From Alphaproteobacteria bacterium (GTDB taxonomy: Bacteria > Pseudomonadota > Alphaproteobacteria > UBA8366), in the NCBI GenBank assembly GCA_029861675.1, contig JAOTYV010000096.1, positions 1-14,646 on the forward strand: 14,646 nt of DNA, written 5' to 3'. The translations under genes were made by a program, and so were the position numbers. Below, one piece after another: positions 1 to 8,108 of this stretch; positions within the stretch are counted from its first letter, which is position 1; each line of letters starts with the position of its first letter. The notes under the pieces are model-generated. The model worked only from the letters and a program-made list of their open reading frames with translations. It was not told the DNA's origin and did no database searches.

Positions 1-87
1 GACGCCCCGATCCGAGGCCTTGCCTGGAACGCGCCCTGAAATCCGCGCCCAAGTATCGTCGCTAATGACAAATCGATCCGTGTTCAT
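1..87 (-). CDS. IS5-family transposase, N-terminal 29 residues (cut by window edge)
   Basis: The minus-strand reading frame opens at an ATG (85-87) and stays open to the window edge. The first 29 residues include DDTWARISGRVPGK and SDRG, which match the start of IS5/IS427-group transposases (family pattern: Phe-x-Leu-Thr-Asp-x-x-Trp-x-x-Ile, then Pro-Gly-Lys and Asp-x-Gly). A Shine-Dalgarno-like GGGGAG lies a few bases upstream of the ATG. The family protein is a DDE transposase, often split into two frames joined by -1 frameshifting. The catalytic part lies beyond the window, so intactness cannot be judged. Confidence 0.72.
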   Translation of the reverse strand, partial: MNTDRFVISDDTWARISGRVPGKASDRGV

Positions 88-160
88 GCAAACTCCCCTC
101 AAAAGGAAGCTTGAATCACATTTCAGAATCTGTGTGAATCCATTAAATGTCCACAGACCC
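1..160 (-). mobile_element. End of an IS5-family (IS427-like) insertion sequence, partial
   Basis: This is the transposase-start-proximal end of an insertion sequence whose body lies to the left of the window. It holds the first codons of an IS5-type transposase and a leader of about 72 nt. On the minus strand the presumed terminus reads GGGTCTGTGGACATTTAATG and directly abuts the TAG stop of the neighbouring lipoprotein gene. A C-T-A-G tetranucleotide spans 160-163, and YTAR/TA-type targets are typical of IS5-family insertion. The exact boundary is inferred, because the other inverted repeat and the second target copy are outside the window. Confidence 0.5.
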
Positions 161-645
161 TAGCTGACAATTTTCCACGATCCGTCTGGCTGACGGCATG
201 CGGTCCCGTAGGCTCGCTCTGTTTTGCCGCCAATCGAGACCGTTTGCTGAAATTCACGGCAATAGTTGCCGTCGGACGTCGTCCCTTCGCGCACCGGTGT
301 AACCGTCCCAGCGTGACCGTTGTCCGGGTTCTTCCAGCTAATGGTCTCGCCGATCGGCGCGGATTGCGCCTGATTCATGGCCCGACCTGCCCTGATCTTG
401 TCCGCACGGTCCAGGCTTCGGCCGATTTCACTCCCCAGCACGCCGCCCAAGAACACGCCGACCGCGGTCGCCGCCAATTTGCCGCCACCCTTGCCGAACC
501 GGGAACCGACCAAGCCGCCCAGAGCGGCGCCGCCGACGGTGCCGAGAACCTGTTTGTTGCCGGGCCCGCCTTCGCCAGGCTGCGCGCAGCCGGCCATGGC
601 GAGCGCCACCACGACAACCGACGCCTTAATCGCCTTAATTTGCAT
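160..645 (-). CDS. 17 kDa surface antigen-type glycine-zipper outer-membrane lipoprotein
   Basis: A 161-residue lipoprotein related to the rickettsial 17 kDa surface antigen. Residues 1-20 form a type II signal peptide ending in the lipobox LAMAGC, so Cys20 should be lipidated after cleavage. Residues about 35-80 are a glycine zipper (GTVGGAALGGLVGSRFGKGG and GVFLGGVLGSEIG), a hydrophobic Gly-xxx-Gly segment thought to insert in or pack against the outer membrane. The C-terminal part is the small soluble domain with the typical ending, DGSWKIVS. GGAGGG precedes the ATG by 7 nt, overlapping a TCCAATTGGA palindrome (656-665). The gene appears full length. Its TAG stop sits exactly at the presumed edge of the adjoining IS. 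The family has a structural or envelope role without known catalysis. Confidence 0.88.
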   Translation of the reverse strand: MQIKAIKASVVVVALAMAGCAQPGEGGPGNKQVLGTVGGAALGGLVGSRFGKGGGKLAATAVGVFLGGVLGSEIGRSLDRADKIRAGRAMNQAQSAPIGETISWKNPDNGHAGTVTPVREGTTSDGNYCREFQQTVSIGGKTERAYGTACRQPDGSWKIVS

Positions 646-789
646 CTACAAACCCTCCAATTGGAAATATCGAGCAAAACGGGTTTACGCCGATCCGCTG
701 GAGAGGAGGCGTTAATTCCAATCCTACGGCCACATTTGGGTTATTTTATGGCTTAGTTGGCGGCAAATTACCACCCCTAGAATATTCCG

Positions 790-2226
790 TTAACATCCTA
801 ATTTTGCTTGATATTTATCCGACCATGGCTGGGCCGCTTCGAACATGGCCGCCGTTTGCAGGACAAGAGCATCGCCAAGCCAGGGCCCGACAATTTGCAG
901 CCCTGCCGGAAGCCCCTGCTTCGTCCAGCCGCACGGCACCGTAATGGCCGGATGACCGGTCAAATTGAACGGATGCGTGTAGGGATACCAGGCGTCGCGC
1001 GGTCCGCCGGCCGCTTGACCATCGACTTCGATCGGTTCGAACAGGTCGTGATCGGTCGAGATTGCCGGTCGGGCCAATGTGGGCATGACCACGAGGTCGA
1101 CATCGTCGAACCAGGCTTGGACACTCCGAAATACCGATGTGCGGACCGCCATTGCATCCTGTACATCGACCGCGCCCGCTTGGCGCCCTTCGGCCATCCA
1201 CCGCCGAAGCGTATCGCTCATCCGGTCACCGAGCTTGTTCTCGATGTCGCCAAACCGGCTGGCCCAAATCGAGAAAGTAAGCGGGCCCCAGATCGGCAGG
1301 GTATTTTCAAAGAAGTCTTCCCGGGCTTCCAAGGTCGCCCCCAACGCCTCGAACACACCCAAGGCTTGCTGGAATATTTCGGCGGTTTCGGGATCAATAT
1401 GCTCATTGCCCAACAGCATCCGCCATCCGATGCGCGCGCCCTTCAAATCGCCCGCCGCCCGCCCGGCAGCGGCAAGGTCGCCAAGTGTCCGCCCGATCGA
1501 GTGGACATCGCTGGCGTCCGGCCCGGCCATTACCGACAGCATCAAGGCGGCATCGCCCACAGTCCGGGCCATCGGCCCGATATAGGACATCAATCCGAAG
1601 CTGTCCGGCGATTGATCGTGCGGCACCACGCCGAGGGTTTGCTTCATACCGACGATACCGCAACACGCCGCCGGAATCCGGACCGAGCCGCCGCCATCGG
1701 TGCCGACCGCCAGCGGGCCGAGACCGGCCGCGACCGCGGCGCCGGCGCCGCCGCTGGACCCGCCCGACGTGCATTCCAGGTTCCAGGGGTTGCGCGTCTT
1801 CCCGAACAACGGCGCCTCGGTCAGCGGCTTGTGCCCGAATTCCGGCGTCGTGGTCTTGCCGATCAGGATCGCACCTGCCTGCTTCAGCCGCGCCACCGCG
1901 ACGCAATCGTCCGACGGGACGTTGTCCGCAAAAGCATGGCTGCCGAAGGTCGTTCGCGCGCCCGCCGTGTTCAGCAAATCCTTCACCGAAAACGGGACAC
2001 CGTGTAACGGTCCCAGTGAATCGCCCGCCATCACTGCCGCCTCGGCAGCGCGCGCCGCGCTACGCGCTTCTTCGGCGGTAACGGTGATGAACGAGTTTAT
2101 CCGGGGCTCCCACCGTTCGATGGCCGCCAGCACGGCTTCGACCGCATCGACCGGCGAGATGTCCCGATCGGCGATCCGCGTTGCCAATTCGGTGGCCGGC
2201 AAAAAACATAAGTCTTTATTGGTCAT
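790..2226 (-). CDS. Amidase-signature family amidohydrolase
   Basis: A 478-residue amidase-signature enzyme that should hydrolyse a carboxamide to acid and ammonia (or amine) in the cytoplasm. The catalytic Ser-cisSer-Lys triad is visible: Lys82 in SVKDLLN, the cis-Ser157 in GGSSGG, and nucleophile Ser181 in GTDGGGSVRIPAACCG. The 24-residue spacing between the two serines is the family norm. The start has an excellent GGGGAGGAGC site 6 nt upstream, and the length is typical for a single-domain member. Related proteins include indoleacetamide hydrolases, nylon-oligomer hydrolases and GatA. GatA is unlikely because no gatB or gatC neighbour is present. The gene is divergent from the alpha/beta hydrolase at 2309 across an 82-nt gap containing an inverted repeat. 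The substrate is unknown. Confidence 0.9.
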   Translation of the reverse strand: MTNKDLCFLPATELATRIADRDISPVDAVEAVLAAIERWEPRINSFITVTAEEARSAARAAEAAVMAGDSLGPLHGVPFSVKDLLNTAGARTTFGSHAFADNVPSDDCVAVARLKQAGAILIGKTTTPEFGHKPLTEAPLFGKTRNPWNLECTSGGSSGGAGAAVAAGLGPLAVGTDGGGSVRIPAACCGIVGMKQTLGVVPHDQSPDSFGLMSYIGPMARTVGDAALMLSVMAGPDASDVHSIGRTLGDLAAAGRAAGDLKGARIGWRMLLGNEHIDPETAEIFQQALGVFEALGATLEAREDFFENTLPIWGPLTFSIWASRFGDIENKLGDRMSDTLRRWMAEGRQAGAVDVQDAMAVRTSVFRSVQAWFDDVDLVVMPTLARPAISTDHDLFEPIEVDGQAAGGPRDAWYPYTHPFNLTGHPAITVPCGWTKQGLPAGLQIVGPWLGDALVLQTAAMFEAAQPWSDKYQAKLGC

Positions 2227-2260
2227 TTTCGCTCCTCCCCGTGACGTATGAGTCTAAACT

Positions 2261-2277
2261 GTTCGGACAAGCCGAAC
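2261..2277. promoter_or_regulatory. Inverted repeat GTTCGG-N5-CCGAAC in a divergent intergenic region
   Basis: Perfect 6-bp arms (2261-2266 and 2272-2277) flank a 5-bp spacer. The repeat lies between the divergently transcribed amidase and alpha/beta hydrolase genes, 31 nt ahead of the chosen hydrolase start at 2309. The size and symmetry suit a dimeric transcription-factor operator such as a GntR/TetR-type site. No regulator gene is adjacent in the window, so the role is an inference from symmetry and position. Confidence 0.35.
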
Positions 2278-2308
2278 CATGAACGAGATTGGCGAAGGAG
2301 CATCGACG

Positions 2309-4339
2309 ATGACGAATGAAATTGAACTGCGGATTTCCGAACAGACCAGCTTCGCCGACGGCCATGAATTCGGCGAGACGGGCGCTTTCGAAAAGCTCGT
2401 CGGCCGGGCGCACTTCGCGGTCGATCCGGAGGCGCCGGCGCAGGCTGGAATCGTCGATATCGACAAGGCGCCGCGCAACGACAAGGGCCTCGTCGAATTC
2501 ACCTCGGACATCTGTATCCTGCGTCCCGCCGATCTGAGCCGCGGCAACAAACGCGTGTTTTTCGATTATGGCAATCGCGGCAATATGCGCGCGCTTCAAT
2601 TCTTCAACGATGCACCGGGCTCGAACAACCCGCAAAGCCTGGCTGACGCCGGCAATGGTTACCTGTTCCGGCGCGGCTATACGGTAGTCTGGGGCGCGTG
2701 GCAGGGGGATTTGCTGCCGGGCAATGGCCGCATGCTGCTGGACCTGCCCATCGCGCGCGAAGCCGACGGCCCGATCACCGGCCCCGTCCGCATCGAAATC
2801 ATCGCCGACAGCCCGGGCTTGACCACCTTTCCGCTGAGCGGCGGCCGCGCCTCGACCCGAAGCCACCCTACGATTTCCCTCGATACCCGCGAAGCCCGGC
2901 TTACCCGACGGCGCTATGCGACCGATGAGCGTATCGAGGTTCCCGCGGATCAATGGTGCTTCGCGCGGCTCGAGAGCGGCGCCGGCCTCGACATGCAAGG
3001 GGCCGAAACTTCGCTAATTCCGTCGGACAGCAACATCCATATTCCGACCGGGTTCGAAACCGGCTGGATTTATGAACTGGTCTATACCGGCCGCGATCCG
3101 CTGGTGCTTGGCCTCGGCCATGTGGCGGTCCGGGACTTGGTGAGTTTCCTGAAATATGCCGAGACGGACCGCGCCGGCAATCCGAACCCGGCGGGCGGCC
3201 CGGAGATGGTGGAAAAGGCGTATTCCTGGGGCCGCTCGCAAACCGGCCGCTGCATCCGGGACTCGCTCTATAACGGCTACAACGCGGACGCCGAAGGCCG
3301 CAGGGTGTTCGACGGCGTGATGCCGCATGTGGCCGGCGCCGGGCGTATGTGGATGAACCACCGCTTCGCCAATGTGATCACCCCAGCCGGCCAGCATTAT
3401 GAAGACCACGACAACCGGGCCGATAAATTTCCCTTCTCCTATGCAGAGAGCACGGATCACCTGACCGGCAAGACCGATGCCATTCTCAAACGGCCCGACA
3501 CCGATCCGCTGGTGATCCATACCCAGACAGGCACGGAATATTGGCAGCGCCGGGGATCGCTGGTGCATACGGACACGCAGGGCAATGACCTCGAACAGCC
3601 GGACACCGTGCGGGCGTATTTCTGGTCGAGCTCGCAACATTTCGCGAATCCCAACCTCCAGGCCCCGACCAGGGGTGTCTGCCAGAACGATTGCTGCGTC
3701 ACCACCACCTCGATGCTGTTCCGGTCGACGCTCGATGCGCTCGACCGCTGGGCAACCGACGGTGTCGCGCCGCCGCCGAGCCGCATCCCGCGGCGGGCCG
3801 ACGGCACCTTGGTAACCTGGGCGGAATGGAAGACCCAATTCCCGGCGATCCCCGGCGTTGCGACGCCGCAAAGCGCCAATGGCCTACCGCTGCTTGATTT
3901 CGGACCCGACGAGGACAAGGGCATCCTGTCGCAGGAGCCGCCAAATGTGGTGGATGCGGCCGGCTATACCATCCTTGTCCCGGCGGTCGATGCGGACGGC
4001 AACGACATTGCGGGCATCCGTGTGCCGATGGTCAGCGCACCGCTCGGCACCTATACGGGTTGGAACCTGCGGGCGCGCGGATACGGCGAAGGCGCGATGC
4101 ACGAATTTACCGGCAGTACGATGCCCTTCCCGGAAACGCCGGAGCACCGCCAGGCAACCGGCGATCCGCGGCGATCGATCCAGGAGCGCTACCAGAACCT
4201 CGACGGCTATGTACGGGCGATCCGCGAAGCGGCGATGACCCTGGTCGAGGACGGCCTGATGCTCGAAGAAGATGTCGAGCGCGCGGTCGAACTCGCCCGC
4301 GGCTGGAGCGCGCCCCGGCATAGCGTTTCACTGGACTAG
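2309..4339 (+). CDS. Large alpha/beta hydrolase domain protein (Abhydrolase_10-like)
   Basis: A 676-residue protein resembling the large bacterial 'alpha/beta hydrolase domain' family (Pfam PF20091 type). The nucleophile elbow is WGRSQTGR with Ser310, followed by a segment resembling RxLRxxLYxGFN, here CIRDSLYNGYN. The C-terminal region carries GTYTGWNLRARG, also recognisable in the family. His598 (MHEFTG) is a candidate triad histidine, but this is uncertain. No signal peptide is seen. The ATG at 2309 is preferred over the upstream ATG at 2279 because GAAGGAG lies 8 nt before it and the upstream codons overlap the divergent control region. It ends with TAG and converges on the SDR gene 34 nt later. 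It probably acts as an esterase or hydrolase on a small organic compound; the substrate is not known. Confidence 0.82.
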   Translation: MTNEIELRISEQTSFADGHEFGETGAFEKLVGRAHFAVDPEAPAQAGIVDIDKAPRNDKGLVEFTSDICILRPADLSRGNKRVFFDYGNRGNMRALQFFNDAPGSNNPQSLADAGNGYLFRRGYTVVWGAWQGDLLPGNGRMLLDLPIAREADGPITGPVRIEIIADSPGLTTFPLSGGRASTRSHPTISLDTREARLTRRRYATDERIEVPADQWCFARLESGAGLDMQGAETSLIPSDSNIHIPTGFETGWIYELVYTGRDPLVLGLGHVAVRDLVSFLKYAETDRAGNPNPAGGPEMVEKAYSWGRSQTGRCIRDSLYNGYNADAEGRRVFDGVMPHVAGAGRMWMNHRFANVITPAGQHYEDHDNRADKFPFSYAESTDHLTGKTDAILKRPDTDPLVIHTQTGTEYWQRRGSLVHTDTQGNDLEQPDTVRAYFWSSSQHFANPNLQAPTRGVCQNDCCVTTTSMLFRSTLDALDRWATDGVAPPPSRIPRRADGTLVTWAEWKTQFPAIPGVATPQSANGLPLLDFGPDEDKGILSQEPPNVVDAAGYTILVPAVDADGNDIAGIRVPMVSAPLGTYTGWNLRARGYGEGAMHEFTGSTMPFPETPEHRQATGDPRRSIQERYQNLDGYVRAIREAAMTLVEDGLMLEEDVERAVELARGWSAPRHSVSLD

Positions 4340-4355
4340 CGGGCCGTCGCAAAGA

Positions 4356-4370
4356 CCGGCGCGGCGCCGG
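4356..4370. terminator. GC-rich hairpin between convergent genes, possible terminator
   Basis: CCGGCGC-G-GCGCCGG is a perfect inverted repeat in the 34-nt gap between the convergent alpha/beta hydrolase and SDR stop codons. The position suits a shared bidirectional terminator. No T-tract follows on either strand, so a classical intrinsic terminator is not demonstrated. Confidence 0.35.
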
Positions 4371-4373
4371 GTA

Positions 4374-5159
4374 TCAAGACATCAGGCCGGCACCTGCCCA
4401 GCCGCCATCGACCGTAAGGATCGTGCCGGTAACATGCCTTGCGCCATCGCCGGCAAGGTAGAGCGCGGCGGCGGCAATGTCTTCCGGCACGCCGTATTTC
4501 TGCGCCGGCGTTCCCTGAATCCAGGATGCCCGCGTCTCATCTGTGTGCAGGTTTTGCACCAGGGGCGTTTCGATCGGACCCGGCGCAATAGCATTCGCGG
4601 TAATGCCGTATTTGGCCAGTTCGACCGCCGCTACCTGGGTCAGATTGATGACACCCGCTTTCGCCGCGCCGTATGCCGCCCGATTGGCGGAGCCCCGAAC
4701 ACCCGAGACCGACGCCATGTTAATGAGCCTGCCGCGTTGGGTGTTTCGGGCGATCATCTCACCGGCGCCCGCCCGCGACGTGTGAAAGACCCCGGCGAGA
4801 TTGACCGCGACGACCTTGGCGAAATCCTCCGGTGTCGTCCCGAGAAAGGATTTGCCGAAGCCGATACCCGCATTCGACACCATGATATCGAGCGCGCCCA
4901 CGCGCGCCGCCGCCGCGCCAACCGACTCCGCCACCGATTGCGCATCCGCCACGTCGATGTGCGACCCCTGGGCCGCGCCACCATCGCCCCTTAGCTCGGC
5001 CGCCGCGGCTTCCGCCGCCGACCGGTCGATATCGGCGAGCGTGACCACCGCGCCGCGCCCGGCGAACGCGCGGCCGATCGCGAGCCCAATACCCGACGCG
5101 CCGCCCGAAATGAAAACGTGCTTATCCTTGAATTCCATGACACCGGTCCCGTATTGCAT
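4374..5159 (-). CDS. SDR-family NAD(P)-dependent oxidoreductase
   Basis: A 261-residue classical short-chain dehydrogenase/reductase. The cofactor-binding glycine motif is SGGASGIG (residues 18-25). Asp43 at the end of the second strand (LADID) suggests a preference for NAD(H). NAG lies at 96-98, Asn120 is the structural active-site Asn, and Ser150, Tyr163 and Lys167 complete the catalytic set (MAS...AAYGAAKAG). The C-terminus shows the usual TVDGGW motif. An in-frame ATG 7 codons downstream (5138) is an alternative start; the upstream ATG was kept because GGGAAG precedes it by about 9 nt. The gene lies 81 nt downstream of the peptidase gene in the same direction and may be cotranscribed. It should oxidise a secondary alcohol or reduce a ketone; the substrate is not evident. 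Confidence 0.9.
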   Translation of the reverse strand: MQYGTGVMEFKDKHVFISGGASGIGLAIGRAFAGRGAVVTLADIDRSAAEAAAAELRGDGGAAQGSHIDVADAQSVAESVGAAAARVGALDIMVSNAGIGFGKSFLGTTPEDFAKVVAVNLAGVFHTSRAGAGEMIARNTQRGRLINMASVSGVRGSANRAAYGAAKAGVINLTQVAAVELAKYGITANAIAPGPIETPLVQNLHTDETRASWIQGTPAQKYGVPEDIAAAALYLAGDGARHVTGTILTVDGGWAGAGLMS

Positions 5160-5240
5160 GATCGATGGCTTCCCATACGACCGCAGACTGGCAGGGTAGC
5201 GGCTTTCGCCCGAACAGACGACCGCGCCTCGCGATCACTT

Positions 5241-6524
5241 TCAGCTCCGCAAGGACAATTCCGGGGCGGCGCAGGCCTCGAGGGCGATTCGCGCCGATAG
5301 GATTGCGGCCCGTTCGAGCTCCTGCGCCGTCACGAGACCGCGCCGGTCCGCCGGTGTCAGCACATAGCGCAGATTGCTCGCCGGATCGTCGAAGCCGGCC
5401 ACAAGGCGGAATGCGGGAATGCCGTGGCGCGCAAAATTGTAGTGATCCGAATTGCGCATCAACGGCCGATAGAACCGCAGATCTTCCGGCCCGCCGCCCG
5501 GGACCGTGCGCAGGAACGCTTCCACTTCGGGAAAATCGCTGGTCAGCGCCGCTAGCGTCCCGTCGCCGCCGACCGAATCCAGATTGATGTTGAGCGCGAT
5601 CGCATCGCGCGCCCGCTGCGACAGGCCATCGACATACCGGGCGGATCCGGCCAGGCCCCATTCCTCCAGATTGAACAGGCACAGCCGCATACCGCGCCGC
5701 AACCCCGCAAGATATGGCCGAAGCACCCGCGCGACATCGAGCGCGACGGCGAGACCCGTGGCATTGTCGATTGCGCTTTCGCCCAGCGGATGGCCGTCGA
5801 TATGCGCACTCAGGACAACCCGCTCGTCGGTCTCGCCGGGCAAATCGAAAATCAGACTTTCCGCTACCGCATCATCGACCGCCGTCTCGATGGTCAGCCG
5901 CACCCTCGGCAGCGCGCCGTCATCGCGGCCGAGAAGTGCAGCCCCTTCCCGGGTGATCGCGGCGGCCGGAATATCCTCCGGACGGTTGCGCCCGGAAGAG
6001 CCCGTCACCAACAGGTCGCCCGGCAGATGGCTCGCGATCAGGAATCCCGCCGCGCCACACGCCCGCGCGGCATCGTACTTCCACCGCCGGTGCATGGTCT
6101 CCGAAGCGAACATGTATTCGTGCCGGACCAACACGATACGGCCTTTCACGGCCTCGGCATTGGCATGAATGTCATCCGGCAAACCGCGGCCAAGGTCGAG
6201 AACTTCGGCTTCGATCCCGCCCGGCGGTGTCGCCGGCGACCAGACCAGGGTATGACAATCAAGGTCCCGGCCCTGTTCCCCCAACAGTGCAAGCGATTGC
6301 GCCCGGCGCGTCCAGCCGTCGAACAGAGAGGCGAATACCTCCGCCGGCCGTCCGAAATCCGCCTCGATACAGTTTTTGAGATAGGCGACCGCCGCCTTTT
6401 CGCTGTCGCTGCCGGCGAAGCGGCCGCCGCAGGCACAAAGATCCTCGAAATATTCGAGCCGCCGCTGCGAACCGCGAATCGCGGCGGTGACTGCGTCGAC
6501 CATTTCGGCGCTGACGGCTGCCAT
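5241..6524 (-). CDS. M28-family zinc metallopeptidase
   Basis: A 427-residue co-catalytic di-zinc aminopeptidase-like protein. The metal and catalytic residues follow M28 spacing: His241 and Asp253 (SAHIDGHPLGESAIDN), catalytic Glu287 and ligand Glu288 (FNLEEWG), Asp316 (NLDSVG) and His361 (NSDHYNF). Residues about 120-200 resemble the protease-associated (PA) domain often inserted in this family. No signal peptide is seen, so the protein is probably cytoplasmic and may act on a peptide or on an N-acyl or amide conjugate in catabolism. The ATG at 6522-6524 follows AGGAA by 7 nt. The gene is divergent from the PrpF-family gene. M28 members also include carboxypeptidases and glutaminyl cyclases, so the exact reaction is open. 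Confidence 0.87.
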   Translation of the reverse strand: MAAVSAEMVDAVTAAIRGSQRRLEYFEDLCACGGRFAGSDSEKAAVAYLKNCIEADFGRPAEVFASLFDGWTRRAQSLALLGEQGRDLDCHTLVWSPATPPGGIEAEVLDLGRGLPDDIHANAEAVKGRIVLVRHEYMFASETMHRRWKYDAARACGAAGFLIASHLPGDLLVTGSSGRNRPEDIPAAAITREGAALLGRDDGALPRVRLTIETAVDDAVAESLIFDLPGETDERVVLSAHIDGHPLGESAIDNATGLAVALDVARVLRPYLAGLRRGMRLCLFNLEEWGLAGSARYVDGLSQRARDAIALNINLDSVGGDGTLAALTSDFPEVEAFLRTVPGGGPEDLRFYRPLMRNSDHYNFARHGIPAFRLVAGFDDPASNLRYVLTPADRRGLVTAQELERAAILSARIALEACAAPELSLRS

Positions 6525-6527
6525 TAG

Positions 6528-6568
6528 ATTTCCTAATCAAATCACCGGAAAAATTAATTTCCCTAATC
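6528..6568. promoter_or_regulatory. Direct repeat ATTTCC(C)TAATC in a divergent promoter region
   Basis: ATTTCCTAATC (6528-6538) and ATTTCCCTAATC (6557-6568) repeat with a 29-nt offset, close to three helical turns, in an unusually AT-rich gap between the divergent peptidase and PrpF-family genes. The outer parts also form TAGATT...AATCTA symmetry. The first copy contains the peptidase Shine-Dalgarno sequence on the minus strand, so part of the match may reflect ribosome binding. A regulator site is inferred only. Confidence 0.3.
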
Positions 6569-6626
6569 TATCAATCTTTGCCACTTTGGCCGTGATCGTC
6601 CGAACAGCCCCGACCGGATTGAAGCC

Positions 6627-7889
6627 ATGGTTGCAAACAACAGTCCCGACTCCGTTCATTTTCTCGGCCTGGCGCCGCGTTTCCTCAACGGCACGCTGGA
6701 GATTCCCGTCTATCACATGCGCGGCGGGACTTCGACCGGGATCGTTCTGTTCGACGGTCACCTGCCCGAGCCGGTTGCGCTCCGGGAAGAAGTCATCCGT
6801 CAAATCATGGGCGTGCCCTTGACCGGTGTTGTCGCCAGCAACCGGCAGATCACCGGGCTCGGCCGGGGTATTCCCCAAAGCAACAAGGTCTTCATCGTCG
6901 GACCGTCGGCGCGGGACGATGCCGACATCGACAGCACGCTGGCGCAACTTGCGGCCGAGAAGAGCGCCATCGATTGGAGCGTAAACTGCGGCAACATGTC
7001 GGCGGCGCTGCCGATCTTCGCGTTCGAGATCGGCCTGCTGACGCCCACGGCCGGCACCAACCGCGTGCGGATTCACAACACCAATACCGGGGTCGTTGCC
7101 CATGCCCTGATCGACATGCCCACGCCCGACACGGGCCTCGTCGCCGACACCGAAATTCCCGGTGTCATGGGACAATGGCCGGGCTTGCAGCTTGCCCTGC
7201 TCGAGCCCGCGGGCGCAAAAACCGGCGCCCTGCTGCCGACCGGCAACGCGGTCGACCATATCGACGGCATCGACGTTTCCTGCGTCGATCTGGCCGTGCC
7301 GATGGTGATCGTCCGGGCGGCGGACCTGGACCGCAACGCCAGCGAAACCCCGGACAGTCTGGACAGCGACGCCGCGCTTGGCGACCGCCTGCGCCGCATT
7401 TGGGTCGCGGCGGGCCTAAAGATGGGGCTAAAAGGCAAAGGCGGCAATGCCATGACCGAAGCGGACCTCGCCGCCAGCGAGACCATCCCGAAAATTTGCA
7501 TCATCGCCCCAGCCAGTCCGGAAGAATCCGGTCGTGGGGCAAATATCCGCGTGCGTTATTTCACACCGCAGGCCTGCCATAAATCGCTCGCGGTCACCGG
7601 CGGCGCGTGTCTCGCCGCCGCCTGCCTGATCCCCGGCACGGTCGCCCACGGAATTGCCGAGGGGGTGAGCGTCCTGGGCCCGGAGGAAGAAGACCACGTG
7701 GTGCGGATGGCCAATCCCGCGGGCATCTTGAAGGCGACCATTCGGGCGCGCACCGACGGCACTCAGATTTCAATGCCGAGTGCCGCTTACGAACGCAGCA
7801 CCCAAATTCTGCTGCGCGGCCACACGCCGATCTATAACGCCTCGGCCGACCTGCTGGGCTATTATCGCGCATTTCCAGCAGCAGCGTGA
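6627..7889 (+). CDS. PrpF/4-oxalomesaconate tautomerase-family isomerase
   Basis: A 420-residue member of the PrpF (2-methylaconitate isomerase)/GalD (4-oxalomesaconate tautomerase) family, which has two diaminopimelate-epimerase-like domains and shifts double bonds in unsaturated dicarboxylic or tricarboxylic acids. Family landmarks are MRGGTSTG (residues 31-38), GRGIPQSNKV with Lys87, and NCGNMSAA with Cys121, a position assigned to the active-site region in this fold. The commonest family version of the first motif is GGTSKG; here Thr37 replaces that Lys. No 2-methylcitrate cycle genes (prpB, prpC, acnD) are adjacent, so a role in another acid-catabolic pathway is more likely than propionate use. 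The ATG start has only a weak ribosome site. The gene is divergent from the M28 peptidase. Confidence 0.85.
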   Translation: MVANNSPDSVHFLGLAPRFLNGTLEIPVYHMRGGTSTGIVLFDGHLPEPVALREEVIRQIMGVPLTGVVASNRQITGLGRGIPQSNKVFIVGPSARDDADIDSTLAQLAAEKSAIDWSVNCGNMSAALPIFAFEIGLLTPTAGTNRVRIHNTNTGVVAHALIDMPTPDTGLVADTEIPGVMGQWPGLQLALLEPAGAKTGALLPTGNAVDHIDGIDVSCVDLAVPMVIVRAADLDRNASETPDSLDSDAALGDRLRRIWVAAGLKMGLKGKGGNAMTEADLAASETIPKICIIAPASPEESGRGANIRVRYFTPQACHKSLAVTGGACLAAACLIPGTVAHGIAEGVSVLGPEEEDHVVRMANPAGILKATIRARTDGTQISMPSAAYERSTQILLRGHTPIYNASADLLGYYRAFPAAA

Positions 7890-7972
7890 ACGTTGCCGCG
7901 GGGCGATCCCGCACCCCTGCCGAGATGCCGCAGATCGCCTGGCGCCTTAGCCCCTGATTTCAGCCAATATTT

Positions 7973-7995
7973 ATCGTTAACGATTGGCAAACGAT
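7973..7995. promoter_or_regulatory. 12-bp palindrome plus a third half-site upstream of the response regulator
   Basis: ATCGTTAACGAT (7973-7984) is a perfect palindrome, and its half-site AACGAT recurs at 7990-7995, one helical turn (11 bp) after the first copy. It lies in the 219-nt gap before the receiver-domain gene, about 115 nt upstream of its start. The spacing and phasing suit an operator bound by a dimer or oligomer. It contains TTAA but does not match the full TTAA-N7-TTAA CtrA box. The remainder of the 7890-8108 gap shows no gene. Confidence 0.35.
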
Positions 7996-8108
7996 ATAGG
8001 CGTATTGTGCCTGAGTGCCGGGACGAATGGGACGATGCATGTCCCGGTATGGGGGTTGGCAGGCTTCGGCGCTGCTTTGAAAATGGGCAAACCTATGAAA
8101 ACACTACC

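Noticed and set aside
808..2007. 399-codon plus-strand frame antisense to the amidase
   Set aside because: The minus strand shows a full amidase catalytic triad with a strong ribosome site; the plus frame is only its shadow.
7973..7995. CtrA binding site
   Set aside because: TTAA is present, but the second TTAA at 7-bp spacing is missing (CAAA instead), so the full box is not met.
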